Assembly (NCBI RefSeq): GCF_003234565.1 | Contig: NZ_QKTU01000001.1 | Span: 434,001-498,000, forward strand | Direction: 5' to 3' | DNA: 64,000 bases | Source: Curtobacterium sp. MCBD17_013 | GTDB lineage: Bacteria; Actinomycetota; Actinomycetes; Actinomycetales; Microbacteriaceae | Shown: piece by piece, positions 37,201 through 45,619 of the stretch | Numbering within the stretch: position 1 is the stretch's first letter | How the letters are laid out: each line of letters starts with the position of its first letter | Program-made: the position numbers and the translations under genes | Notes under the pieces: model-generated | What the model was told of the DNA's origin: nothing | Seen by the model: only the letters and a program-made list of their open reading frames with translations | The model's database searches: none

Positions 37201-38120
37201 CGGGTCCGTCCCGCCGGGATGTCGCCCGGCTCGGTGCCCGTCGCGATCGGCACGCGCACCGCGCTGCCCCACTCGGTCCACGAGCCGTCGTAGTTCTTGA
37301 CGTCCTGGATCCCGAGCAGGTGCGTGAGCACGAACCAGGTGTGGCTCGACCGCTCGCCGATGCGGCAGTAGGCGATCACGGCGTCGTCGTCGCCGATGCC
37401 CGCACCGTCGCGGTACACGGCGTCCAGCTCGGCTCGAGGACGGAACGTGCCGTCCGGCGCCGCCGCGGTCGCCCACGGGATGTTCGTGGCGGTCGGGATG
37501 TGGCCGGCGCGCAGCGCGCCCTCCTCCGGGTAGTCCGGCGCCGTGGTGCGCTCACGCGAGTACTCGGCGGGGCTCCGGACATCGATCAGGGGCTCGCCGA
37601 GGTGCGCGAGGACGTCCTCCTTGAAGGCGCGGACGGCGCTGTCCCGCCGCTCGACCACGGGGTACTCGACCGGCGTCACCTCGGTCCGGTCCGTCGTCAT
37701 GGGGCGACCCTCGGCCACCCACTTCGCCCGCCCGCCGTCGAGCAGACGGACGTCCTCGTGCCCGAAGAGGGTGAAGACCCACAACGCGTACGCGGCCCAC
37801 CAGTTGTTCTTGTCACCGTGGATGACGACCGTCGTGTCGCGCGCGATCCCCTTGCCGCCGACCAGGCGCGCGAACGCCTCGCCGTCGATGTAGTCGCGCT
37901 GCACCGGGTCGTTCAGGTCGGTGTGCCAGTCGATCTTGACGCTGCCGGGGATGTGGCCGGTCTCGTACAGGAGCACGTCCTCGTCGGACTCGACGACGAC
38001 GAGGTCGTGCTGACCGGGTTCCGCGGCCGTCAGCCGTTCGGCGAGCCACGCGGTCGACACGAGTCGCTCGGGGTGGGCGTACGCGGCGAACTGCTCGGAC
38101 GGGTCGACCGGGGCGGTCAT
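37197..38120 (-). CDS. sseA: Thiosulfate/3-mercaptopyruvate sulfurtransferase (two-domain rhodanese)
   Basis: Transfers sulfane sulfur from thiosulfate or 3-mercaptopyruvate to thiol acceptors. The 307 residues form an N-terminal rhodanese-like domain without an active Cys ([34 protein letters not shown]) and a C-terminal catalytic domain ([12 protein letters not shown]) with Cys252 in the loop [20 protein letters not shown] is the loop seen in actinobacterial thiosulfate sulfurtransferases. AGGAGG lies 6 bases before the ATG. Followed by sufE in a coupled operon and divergent from zapE. Confidence 0.93.
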   Translation of the reverse strand: MTAPVDPSEQFAAYAHPERLVSTAWLAERLTAAEPGQHDLVVVESDEDVLLYETGHIPGSVKIDWHTDLNDPVQRDYIDGEAFARLVGGKGIARDTTVVIHGDKNNWWAAYALWVFTLFGHEDVRLLDGGRAKWVAEGRPMTTDRTEVTPVEYPVVERRDSAVRAFKEDVLAHLGEPLIDVRSPAEYSRERTTAPDYPEEGALRAGHIPTATNIPWATAAAPDGTFRPRAELDAVYRDGAGIGDDDAVIAYCRIGERSSHTWFVLTHLLGIQDVKNYDGSWTEWGSAVRVPIATGTEPGDIPAGRTR

Positions 38121-38292
38121 GGGTACCTCCTGGGCCCCTCGGGGCCGGTTCGGATCGTGCGGGTGGACATCGGACGCGGATAGCATCGACGGGCGGCGCC
38201 CGGACAACGCTACGCGTCCGCACCGTCCGTGGTCGATCAACGTGACGACGGGTGACGCTGTTCCCGATCCCTCGACGGAAGGTCCGCCCAGC

Positions 38293-39321
38293 ATGCCGAA
38301 CGACGCCGTCGGGACCCTGCCGCGTCTGGCGGACCGGGACCCCGTCGTCACGCCGGAGCAGATGGCCGCGGCGCTCGTCCCGCCGCCGCAGTTCGCCGAC
38401 GCGTCGTTCGCCTCGTACCGACCCGACCCCGACTTCCCGTCGCAGGCCGAGGTCCGCGACGCCGTCGAGCGGTTCGTCGCCGACCGGCCCGTGTCCGCCC
38501 GCCGCGGACTGTTCGGCCGTCGGCGTCCCGCACCCGAGCCGACGACGTCGGGCGTGTACCTCGACGGCGGCTTCGGTGTCGGCAAGACCCACCTGCTGGC
38601 GGCGGCGTACCACGCGGAGACCGGCCGCCGGACGTTCGGGACGTTCATCGAGTACACGGCACTCGTCGGTGCGCTCGGGTTCCAGGGCACCGTGGACCTC
38701 CTCACGGGCACGGCGCTCGTGTGCATCGACGAGTTCGAGCTCGACGACCCGGGCGACACCATGATGATGACCCGGCTGATCCGGGAACTCGCCGAGCGCG
38801 GCACCCGCATCGCGGCGACGTCGAACACGCCGCCCGGGGCCCTGGGCGAGGGCCGGTTCGCGGCGCAGGACTTCCTCCGGGAGATCCAGGCGATGGCGGA
38901 CCGGTTCACCACGCTCCGCATCGACGGGCTCGACTTCCGCCGCCGCTCCATCGACGAGACCGCCGCGACCGTCGACGACGTCGCCGCGGTCCTCCGCGCC
39001 CTGCCGGGAGGCCAGGCGCGCGTCACCGAGGACCGGTTCGCCGACCTCGTCGCGCACCTCGGGACGGTGCACCCCTCGCGGTACGTCGCGATGGTCGAGG
39101 GGCTCGACGCGGCCGGCCTCGTCGACGTCGTGCCGTTCACCGACCAGACCGACGCGCTCCGGTGGGTCGCGCTCGTGGACCGCCTGTACGACGCCCAGGT
39201 GCGGCTCGTGGCGTCCGGCACTCCGCTCGACCAGGTGTTCCCGGAGTCCATGCTCTCGGGTGGGTACCGCAAGAAGTACCTCCGTGCCGCGTCGCGCGTG
39301 GTCGCGCTGACGCGCGCCTGA
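38293..39321 (+). CDS. zapE: ZapE/AFG1 family cell-division ATPase
   Basis: A 342-residue AAA+-like ATPase. Walker A is [10 protein letters not shown] with Lys98; Walker B is [14 protein letters not shown]; sensor regions include [16 protein letters not shown], which is characteristic of AFG1/ZapE, and the C-terminus has [17 protein letters not shown] and [14 protein letters not shown]. In Escherichia coli ZapE binds FtsZ during division; the actinobacterial role is not established. The ATG at 38293 is preceded by GGAAGG; in-frame GTG codons further upstream are possible. Length matches the family. Confidence 0.9.
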   Translation: MPNDAVGTLPRLADRDPVVTPEQMAAALVPPPQFADASFASYRPDPDFPSQAEVRDAVERFVADRPVSARRGLFGRRRPAPEPTTSGVYLDGGFGVGKTHLLAAAYHAETGRRTFGTFIEYTALVGALGFQGTVDLLTGTALVCIDEFELDDPGDTMMMTRLIRELAERGTRIAATSNTPPGALGEGRFAAQDFLREIQAMADRFTTLRIDGLDFRRRSIDETAATVDDVAAVLRALPGGQARVTEDRFADLVAHLGTVHPSRYVAMVEGLDAAGLVDVVPFTDQTDALRWVALVDRLYDAQVRLVASGTPLDQVFPESMLSGGYRKKYLRAASRVVALTRA

Positions 39322-39435
39322 ACGCCGCTCCGGCGCGTCGGCTGCGCGTCGGCACCTGTTCGGGGGAGGTCCTCGGCTGCTGTCGAGCGCCGCGCCAGCC
39401 TGCCGAAACACAACGTTCACACGGCGGCGCGTCGT

Positions 39436-39473
39436 GTTACATCCGTGAAACACGCCGTGCTCCGGAGTGAAAC
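39436..39473 (+). promoter_or_regulatory. GlnR-type operator upstream of amt
   Basis: GTTAC-n6-GAAAC-n6-TGCTC-n6-GAAAC gives four half-sites in exact 11-bp register; three match the GlnR consensus and the third is degenerate. It ends 91 bases before the amt start. A further GAAAC lies upstream at 39405-39409. CACACT at 39484-39489 is a possible -10. Compare the glnA site at 1926-1963. Confidence 0.75.
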
Positions 39474-39564
39474 CTCTCGTCGCCACACTGGTCCCACCCG
39501 AGGCGGGCCCGTCAGACGCGGACAGCGCCGCCGACGCGGTCCACAGCAACAGAGAGGTGAACAG

Positions 39565-40839
39565 ATGCTCAACCAAGGTCAAACGGCCTTCATCTTGATC
39601 ATGGCGGCGCTGGTGTTGTTCATGACGCCGGGCCTCGCGTTCTTCTACGGCGGCCTGGTCAAGGCGAAGAGCGTCATCAGCATGATGATGATGTCCTTCG
39701 GCGCGATCGGTCTCGTGAGCGTCCTGTGGGTGCTGTACGGCTACGCGATCTCGTTCGCGAACACCGGCCCCGGCACCCACGTCGTCGGCAAGGTCGGGTT
39801 CTTCAGCATCGACCTCAACCAGCTCGGCCTCGGCCAGGCGTTCGAGCAGTCGCAGGCGTCGACGCTCCACGCCACGTACCCCGACCTCGCCTTCGTCGGG
39901 TTCCAGGCCACGTTCGCGATCATCACGGTCGCGCTCATCTCCGGCGCCATCGCCGACCGCGCCAAGTTCGGCGCGTGGATGATCTTCTCCGGCATCTGGG
40001 TGACCCTCGTCTACTTCCCGGTCGCCAGCTGGGTGTTCAACCTCAGGTCCGGCATGTTCGCCACGTGGGGTGTCATCGACTTCGCCGGTGGCACGGCGGT
40101 CCACATCGACGCCGGTGCCGCGGGCCTCGCCCTCGCGATCGTGCTCGGCCGCCGCGTCGGGTTCGCCAAGGGTGCCCACAAGCCGCACAACCCCCCGTTC
40201 GTCCTGCTCGGCGCCGGCATCCTCTGGTTCGGCTGGTTCGGGTTCAACGCCGGGTCCGAGGGCGCCGCGGACGGCATCGCCTCGCTCGCGTGGATCAACA
40301 CGCTCGCCGCACCCGCCGCCGCCGTGCTCGGCTGGCTCATGATCGAGAAGATCCGCGACGGCAAGGCCACCTCGGTCGGCGCGGCGTCGGGCGCCGTCAC
40401 CGGTCTCGTCGCGATCACGCCCGCCTGTGCCGCGCTGACGCCCGGCTGGGGCGTCGTCCTCGGGTTCGTCTCGGGCATCATCTGCTGCTTCGCGATCGAC
40501 TGGAAGTACCGCCTCGGCTTCGACGACTCGCTCGACGTCGTCGGCGTCCACCTGGTCGGCGGCATCGTCGGCACGCTGTGGCTCGGGTTCTTCGCGAACA
40601 CCACCGGGCTCATCTACTCCGGCTCGTTCGTGCAGCTCGGCAAGCAGGCCACCGCGGCCGGCGTCGTGCTCGTCTACTCGTTCGTCCTCGCCTTCGTCAT
40701 CGGCTGGATCGTCGAGAAGACCATCGGGTTCCGCGTTCGCGCCGAAGACGAGGTCGCCGGCATCGACACGGCCGTCCACGGCGAGGAGGGCTACGTGCTC
40801 TACGAGGAGGCCGACCGCACCCCGGTCTCCGTCCGCTGA
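39565..40839 (+). CDS. amt: Ammonium transporter
   Basis: An Amt/MEP/Rh channel that takes up ammonium when nitrogen is scarce. The 424 residues span about 11 membrane segments. Family marks: MTPGLAFFYGGLVKAKS near the N-terminus, FQATFAIITVALISGAIADRAKF in parts, GGTAVHIDAGAAGLA with the first pore His180, GAGILWFGWFGFNAGS, and VGVHLVGGIVGTLWLG with the second pore His329. AGAGAGGTGA precedes the ATG. No glnK or glnD follows; instead a terminator lies 15 bases after the stop codon. A GlnR-type operator lies upstream, so expression should rise together with glnA. Confidence 0.96.
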   Translation: MLNQGQTAFILIMAALVLFMTPGLAFFYGGLVKAKSVISMMMMSFGAIGLVSVLWVLYGYAISFANTGPGTHVVGKVGFFSIDLNQLGLGQAFEQSQASTLHATYPDLAFVGFQATFAIITVALISGAIADRAKFGAWMIFSGIWVTLVYFPVASWVFNLRSGMFATWGVIDFAGGTAVHIDAGAAGLALAIVLGRRVGFAKGAHKPHNPPFVLLGAGILWFGWFGFNAGSEGAADGIASLAWINTLAAPAAAVLGWLMIEKIRDGKATSVGAASGAVTGLVAITPACAALTPGWGVVLGFVSGIICCFAIDWKYRLGFDDSLDVVGVHLVGGIVGTLWLGFFANTTGLIYSGSFVQLGKQATAAGVVLVYSFVLAFVIGWIVEKTIGFRVRAEDEVAGIDTAVHGEEGYVLYEEADRTPVSVR

Positions 40840-40854
40840 CCCACGCGACACGCA

Positions 40855-40885
40855 CGACGCCCCCGGCTCCGCGCCGGGGGCGTCG
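40855..40885 (+). terminator. Intrinsic terminator after amt
   Basis: A perfect 13-bp stem (cgacgcccccggc and complement) with a 5-base loop, followed by tcgtg. Confidence 0.8.
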
Positions 40886-40910
40886 TCGTGTCCGGTGGCA
40901 GACTGACGCG

Positions 40911-41570
40911 GTGACCACGACGACACCGCCCACGCTCGCCAACTTCCGTGAGGTCGGCGGACCCGGGTTCCAGGCCGGGCGGACTCGCACCGTCTACCGC
41001 TCGAACACCGAGGACGTGCCGGCCACCGCCTACCCCGTCGTGCTCGAGACGGTCGTGGACCTGCGCCGCGGCGACGAGGTCGCCGCGCTCACGCACCCGC
41101 TCCGCGCGGCCGCGGGCTACCGGAACGTACCGCTGTTCGACCCCGCGGTCGGTGAGGAGTCGGCCCCCGACGCCCTCGAGCTCCGCGACCAGTACGTGGA
41201 CTGGCTCGTGCGGCACCGAGCGACGATGCTTCTCGTGTTCCGCGCCCTGGCCGAGACCGAGGGCGACGTGCTGGTCTGTTGCTCCGCGGGCAAGGACCGC
41301 ACCGGCGTCGTCAGCGCGTTGCTCGCCCGGCTCTGGGGTGCGGATCTCGACCGCATCGGTGCGGACTACGCCGCGACCGGGGCGGCGCTGGCGGACCGTT
41401 TCGCCCGCGAACGCGCCGAGGCTGCCGACGCCGAGCACTTCGACCGCAACGCCCGATCGGAGGCCGCCACGGCCGTCGCGGTCGTCGAGCACGTGGAGGA
41501 GCGGTTCCTGTCCGTCCGCGGCTACCTGCGCTGGCTCGGGCTGAGCGACCGCGAGGTCGACCGGCTCTGA
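40911..41570 (+). CDS. Tyrosine-protein phosphatase (PtpB-like, Y_phosphatase3)
   Basis: A 219-residue phosphatase with the P-loop CSAGKDRTG (a Cys-x5-Arg signature) preceded by VLVCC, an N-terminal NFREVGG start typical of this family, and the general-acid region VPLFDPAVG. Members act on phosphotyrosine or phosphoinositides; the substrate is unknown here. The GTG start has a CAGACT hexamer ending 6 bases upstream, a weaker form of the leaderless layout, and lies only 26 bases beyond the amt terminator. Confidence 0.87.
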   Translation: MTTTTPPTLANFREVGGPGFQAGRTRTVYRSNTEDVPATAYPVVLETVVDLRRGDEVAALTHPLRAAAGYRNVPLFDPAVGEESAPDALELRDQYVDWLVRHRATMLLVFRALAETEGDVLVCCSAGKDRTGVVSALLARLWGADLDRIGADYAATGAALADRFARERAEAADAEHFDRNARSEAATAVAVVEHVEERFLSVRGYLRWLGLSDREVDRL

Positions 41571-41700
41571 CCTCGGGTCCCGGCCACCGGCCCCCGGCCC
41601 GGGAACCGCGAGATCGCGGACGATGCCGCCCTGTCGTGTGTCAGAGCGGCATCTCGTGCGACCTCGATCGTCCCGGGTCCGGGGTCCCGGGGTCAGGGCA

Positions 41701-42024
41701 TCACGGCACGTCGGCGCCGTCCGCGCGGTCGCCGCCCGGTGCCTCCTGGTCGTCCTGCTGGGTGCCCGAGGACGCGTCGCCGGCCGCATCGGCCGCGCCG
41801 ACCATCGCGTCGCCGCCGCGCGCGTCGTCGCCGAGCGCGGCCAGGGCGCTCTGCTCCTGCTCGCCCCGGTCCTCCCGGTCGAGGCCGGACGAGCCGTCCT
41901 CGGCGCGACCCATCTGCTCCGGGTGCTGGTCCATGTGCCGGTCGCCCGACTCGGATGCCTCGTGCTGCAGGCTCGCACCCACGCTCGCGGCACCCTCGTT
42001 CATCCCGCCGCGGTCGTTCACCAT
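41701..42024 (-). CDS. Small acidic hydrophilic protein of unknown function
   Basis: A 107-residue protein, very rich in Asp, Glu, Gln, Gly and Ala and without hydrophobic segments or cysteine, so probably disordered. It contains MDQHPEQMGRAEDGSSG and a Gly-Asp-Ala stretch. I do not recognise it. The open frame is supported by GGAGAGGA 6 bases before the ATG. It follows the aldo/keto reductase gene on the same strand and may be a general-stress protein, since its neighbours look like stress genes; that is a guess. Confidence 0.55.
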   Translation of the reverse strand: MVNDRGGMNEGAASVGASLQHEASESGDRHMDQHPEQMGRAEDGSSGLDREDRGEQEQSALAALGDDARGGDAMVGAADAAGDASSGTQQDDQEAPGGDRADGADVP

Positions 42025-42079
42025 GTCGTCGTCCTCTCCGAGTTCTCGGCCACCGGATGGGTGACCGGCGCGTCCGTCG

Positions 42080-43051
42080 TCACCAGGCGTAGTCCTCCGG
42101 GGACGTCTTGTGCCCCGGGAAGATCTCGTCGAGGCGGTCGAGCGCCGCCTGGTCGAGGTGGATGTCCACGGATGCCACCGCCGACTCGAGCTGCTGCATC
42201 GTCCGCGGGCCGGTGATCGGCGCGGTCACGCCCGGCTGGTGGAGCAGCCACGCGAGCGCGAGCTCGCCCGGCGCGTGGCCGATCTCCTTCGCGAACGCCT
42301 CGTACTGCTCGATCGCGGGTCGGTTCGCCTCGAGGGCCTCCTTCGCGCGACCCTCGAGCCGGCGCGAGCCCTCCTCGGTCTTCTCGATGACGCCACCGAG
42401 CAGACCGCCCTGGAGCGGCGACCAGGGGATCATCCCGAGGCCGTACGCGCGCGCGGCGGGCAGGGTCTCGCGCTCGACGTCGCGGACGAGCAGGTTGTAG
42501 ATCGACTGCTCGCTCACGAGGCCGACGAAGTTCCGGCGCGCGGCGGCCTCCTGCGCCTGGGCGATGTGCCACCCGGCGAAGTTGCTCGACCCGGCGTACA
42601 GGACCTTGCCCTGCTGGACGGCGACCTCCATCGCCTGCCAGATCTCCTCCCAGGGCGTCGCCCGGTCGATGTGGTGGAACTGGTACAGGTCGACGTGGTC
42701 CGTCTGCAGCCGGCGGAGCGAGTCGTCGAGCTGACGACGGATCGCCAGGGCCGAGAGCTTCGACTCGTTCGGCCAGTCGCCCATGTCGCCGTACAGCTTG
42801 GTCGCGATGACCGTGCGTTCGCGGCGGCCGCCGCCCTGCGCGAACCAGCGGCCGACGATCTGCTCGGTGACGCCCTCGCCCTTCTGCCAGCCGTACACGT
42901 TGGCGGTGTCGAAGAAGTTGACGCCGAGGTCGTGGGCGCGGTCCATGATCGCGAACGAGTCCTCCTCGCTCGTCTGTGGTCCGAAGTTCATGGTGCCGAG
43001 CACGGCGCGGGAGACGGACAGGCCGGTGCGTCCGAGGTGTGTGTATTCCAT
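42080..43051 (-). CDS. Aldo/keto reductase
   Basis: A 323-residue NADPH-dependent oxidoreductase of the AKR superfamily with a TIM-barrel pattern. The catalytic tetrad is visible as Asp and Tyr in FFDTANVYGWQKGEG, Lys in VIATKLYG and His in LYQFHHIDRA. The NADPH-binding end has PITGPRTMQQLESA. The N-terminus MEYTHLGRTGLSVSRAVLGTMNFG is the standard start. Substrate unknown; such proteins often reduce aldehydes in stress. The start is separated from the SDR gene by 120 bp, which are divergent. Confidence 0.92.
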   Translation of the reverse strand: MEYTHLGRTGLSVSRAVLGTMNFGPQTSEEDSFAIMDRAHDLGVNFFDTANVYGWQKGEGVTEQIVGRWFAQGGGRRERTVIATKLYGDMGDWPNESKLSALAIRRQLDDSLRRLQTDHVDLYQFHHIDRATPWEEIWQAMEVAVQQGKVLYAGSSNFAGWHIAQAQEAAARRNFVGLVSEQSIYNLLVRDVERETLPAARAYGLGMIPWSPLQGGLLGGVIEKTEEGSRRLEGRAKEALEANRPAIEQYEAFAKEIGHAPGELALAWLLHQPGVTAPITGPRTMQQLESAVASVDIHLDQAALDRLDEIFPGHKTSPEDYAW

Positions 43052-43171
43052 GCCTCCGGGTCTACGCCTCCCGCTGAGCGCGGGTCCAGGAGCAGCGGAC
43101 CAGCCTGGGTGCCGTGCGTCCGCCACGCATCACCAACGGACGCCGACGGAGCAACGACAGGAGAGGACCAC

Positions 43172-44023
43172 ATGAGCGACCAGCAGCAGCCCCCGCAGCA
43201 GCAGGACACCCCCGGCAGTGAAGCCGAGCTCGGCCCCAAGGCGGACCACGGCGAGCAGTCGTACAAGGGCTCAGGCAAGATGACCGGCAAGCGTGCCGTC
43301 ATCACGGGCGGCGACAGCGGCATCGGCAAGGCCGTGGCCATCGCGTTCGCCCGCGAGGGTGCCGACGTGCTCATCAGCTACCTCCCGGACGAGGAGGAGG
43401 ACGCCCAGGACACGAAGCACTGGATCGAGGACGCCGGCCGGAAGGCCGTCCTGTTCCCCGGTGACCTGTCCGACCCGGCGTACTGCCGCTCCGTGATCGC
43501 GACGGCGGTCGAGGAGTTCGGCGGGCTCGACGTACTCGTCAACAACGCCGCGTTCCAGATGACGCACGAGACGCTCGAGGAGATCCCCGACGAGGAGTGG
43601 GACCACACCATCGCCACGAACCTCAGCGCCTACTTCCACCTCGCGAAGGCCGCCCTGCCGCACATGGAGGCGGGCGCGTCGATCATCGGCACGAGCTCGG
43701 TCAACTCGGACAACCCCGTGCCGACGCTCCTGCCCTACGACGTGACGAAGGCCGGCATCGCGAACTTCTCGGCTGCGCTCGCGCAGCTCGTCGGGTCGCG
43801 CGGCATCCGCGTGAACAGCGTCGCGCCCGGGCCGATCTGGACGCCGCTCATCCCGTCGACGATGCCCGAGGAGCAGGTCGAGTCGTTCGGGTCGCAGGCG
43901 CCGCTCGGTCGCGCCGGCCAGCCCGCGGAACTCGCCCCGGTGTACGTGCTCCTCGCCAGTGACGACGGCAGCTACGTGTCCGGTGCCCGCATCGCCGTCA
44001 CCGGCGGCACGCCGATCCTCTGA
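43172..44023 (+). CDS. Short-chain dehydrogenase/reductase (YhdF/GRDH-like)
   Basis: A 283-residue SDR with a hydrophilic Gln-rich N-terminal extension (about 35 residues) before the Rossmann motif TGGDSGIGKA. The catalytic Ser lies in IGTSSVNS and Tyr-Lys in YDVTKAG; NNAAFQ is the NNAG-like motif and SVAPGPIWTPLIPS the C-terminal signature. The extended N-terminus is typical of the general-stress SDR class (YhdF/YdaD). Expression may be stress-linked. AGGAGAGGA precedes the ATG. A strong terminator follows. Confidence 0.92.
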   Translation: MSDQQQPPQQQDTPGSEAELGPKADHGEQSYKGSGKMTGKRAVITGGDSGIGKAVAIAFAREGADVLISYLPDEEEDAQDTKHWIEDAGRKAVLFPGDLSDPAYCRSVIATAVEEFGGLDVLVNNAAFQMTHETLEEIPDEEWDHTIATNLSAYFHLAKAALPHMEAGASIIGTSSVNSDNPVPTLLPYDVTKAGIANFSAALAQLVGSRGIRVNSVAPGPIWTPLIPSTMPEEQVESFGSQAPLGRAGQPAELAPVYVLLASDDGSYVSGARIAVTGGTPIL

Positions 44024-44039
44024 TCCGCGACCACGGGAC

Positions 44040-44083
44040 GGACGGGAGGCGCGACATCGAAACCGGTGCCGCGCCTCCCGTCC
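44040..44083 (+). terminator. Terminator after the SDR gene
   Basis: A perfect 14-bp stem (ggacgggaggcgcg and complement) with a 16-base loop, 17 bases after the stop codon. Confidence 0.7.
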
Positions 44084-44130
44084 GACACCCGGCCGTGTGG
44101 GGTACGACTGGACCAGCGAGAGGAGTGACC

Positions 44131-44523
44131 ATGCCCGCGAAGGACGAGATCCCGAGCACCCTGCAGCGCTCGGATGAGCACGCGCAGGAGATCTACGCGA
44201 AGACGCTCGACTCGGCGAACGAGACCTACGGCCCCGGGGAGCGCGCCCACCGGACCGCGTTCGCCGCCGTCAAGCACGAGTACGAGAAGATCGGCGACCA
44301 CTGGGAGCGCAAGGCGGAGAACGGTCCGTCCGACTCCGGTGCAGCCGGGAGTCGTGACGACGGTGAGACCCAGCAGGGCGTCGACGCGAACGCGTCCAAG
44401 CAGCACCTCATGGACGTGGCGAAGCGGCTCGACGTCAGCGGGCGATCGTCGATGACCAAGGACGAACTCGTCGACGCGATCAAGAAGGCCAACGCGAAGG
44501 CGACGCGCGACGCCCGCTCGTGA
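44131..44523 (+). CDS. ChaB family protein with a C-terminal SAP/Rho-N-like helix pair
   Basis: A 130-residue protein. Residues 1-65 match ChaB: MPAKDEIPSTLQRSDEHAQEIYAKT in parts, the HRTAFAAVKHEYEKIGDHW core. A Gly/Asp/Ser linker follows, and the last 40 residues (KQHLMDVAKRLDVSGRSSMTKDELVDAIKKAN in parts) look like a SAP or Rho-N nucleic-acid-binding helix pair. ChaB was named as a regulator of a cation antiporter, but this assignment is uncertain. GAGAGGAG precedes the ATG. The gene sits between an SDR gene and a KAS III gene, in a region of likely stress genes. Confidence 0.85.
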   Translation: MPAKDEIPSTLQRSDEHAQEIYAKTLDSANETYGPGERAHRTAFAAVKHEYEKIGDHWERKAENGPSDSGAAGSRDDGETQQGVDANASKQHLMDVAKRLDVSGRSSMTKDELVDAIKKANAKATRDARS

Positions 44524-44597
44524 ACGTGCACGAGGGCCCCAAGACGGGGTCGGGTTCGTTGTCGTGCGCACTGCACGGTCGCCGGGCGCGCGTCGAC

Positions 44598-44603
44598 TAG
44601 CGT
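44598..44603 (+). promoter_or_regulatory. -10 box of a probable leaderless promoter for the FabH-like gene
   Basis: TAGCGT ends 7 bases before the GTG at 44611, with no ribosome site. Confidence 0.5.
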
Positions 44604-44610
44604 CGATCCG

Positions 44611-45579
44611 GTGAACGACGCGAACACGCCCGGCAGCCGCATCATCGGCCTCGGGCACCACCAGCCCGCCCGGATCATGACGAACGACGACCTCGCGGCG
44701 ATCGTCGACACGAACGACGAGTGGATCCGGACCCGAACCGGGATCCGCACGCGGCACATCGCGTCCGAGGTCGACACCGTCACGAGCATGGCGATCGAGG
44801 CCGGCCGCGCCGCCATCGCCGACGCAGGCATCGACCCCGCCGAGATCGACCAGGTGTTCGTCGCGTCGACCTCCGCCACCGACCGCGCGCCGTACACCGC
44901 CGGACGCGTCGCCGTCGCGCTCGGACTCACTGCCGGCCCGGCGCCCATCGACATCAACACCGCCTGCTCCGGCTTCGAGTACGCGCTCGCCCTCGCCGAC
45001 CAGTCCATCCGGCTCGGCAGCGCCACGACCTCGCTCGTGATCGCGTCCGAGAAGATCTCCGGCCTCGTCGACTGGACCGACCGGTCGACGTGCGTCCTCA
45101 TCGGCGACGCAGCCGGAGCCGCCGTCGTCCAACGCAGCGACACCGCGGAGATCGGCCCGGTGTCCTGGGGGAGCGTCCCGCACCTGCTCGAGGCCGTGCT
45201 CGTCGACGGGGACCCGCAACGGTTCTCGCAGGAAGGCCGCTCGATCTACCGCTGGGCGATCACCGAGGCGGAGGGGCACGCGCGCCGCGTCGTCGAGAAG
45301 GCCGGGATGACGATGGACGAGATCCAGGTGCTCGCGTTCCACCAGGCGAACCTCCGGATCATCGAGCCGCTCGCCAAGGCGCTCGGGGGCGACACGAAGT
45401 TCGTGATCACCGACGTGCAGGAGTCCGGGAACACCTCGGCCGCGAGCGTGCCGCTCGGGTTGTCGAAGGCGTGGGCGGCCGGGGAACTGCCCGAGGGCGT
45501 GCCCGCGCTGCTGTTCGGGTTCGGCGGGGGCTTCGCGCACGCCGGACAGGTCGTCCGGACGCCGGTCCGGCGGGGCTGA
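44611..45579 (+). CDS. Beta-ketoacyl-ACP synthase III family protein (FabH-like)
   Basis: A 322-residue thiolase-fold condensing enzyme. The nucleophile Cys119 is in NTACSGFEYALALA, the His is in VLAFHQANLRII and the Asn in ESGNTSAASVPLG, so the KAS III triad is complete. It begins NTPGSRIIGLGHHQPARIMTNDDL and has the TRTGIRTRHIA signature. It stands alone, away from any fab cluster, so it may start fatty acid synthesis from special primers or serve a secondary pathway. The substrate cannot be told from sequence. Confidence 0.88.
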   Translation: MNDANTPGSRIIGLGHHQPARIMTNDDLAAIVDTNDEWIRTRTGIRTRHIASEVDTVTSMAIEAGRAAIADAGIDPAEIDQVFVASTSATDRAPYTAGRVAVALGLTAGPAPIDINTACSGFEYALALADQSIRLGSATTSLVIASEKISGLVDWTDRSTCVLIGDAAGAAVVQRSDTAEIGPVSWGSVPHLLEAVLVDGDPQRFSQEGRSIYRWAITEAEGHARRVVEKAGMTMDEIQVLAFHQANLRIIEPLAKALGGDTKFVITDVQESGNTSAASVPLGLSKAWAAGELPEGVPALLFGFGGGFAHAGQVVRTPVRRG

Positions 45580-45619
45580 GTCCACCGTCGGTGCGGCCGT
45601 GTCGCGCCCGGCCCGCTCG

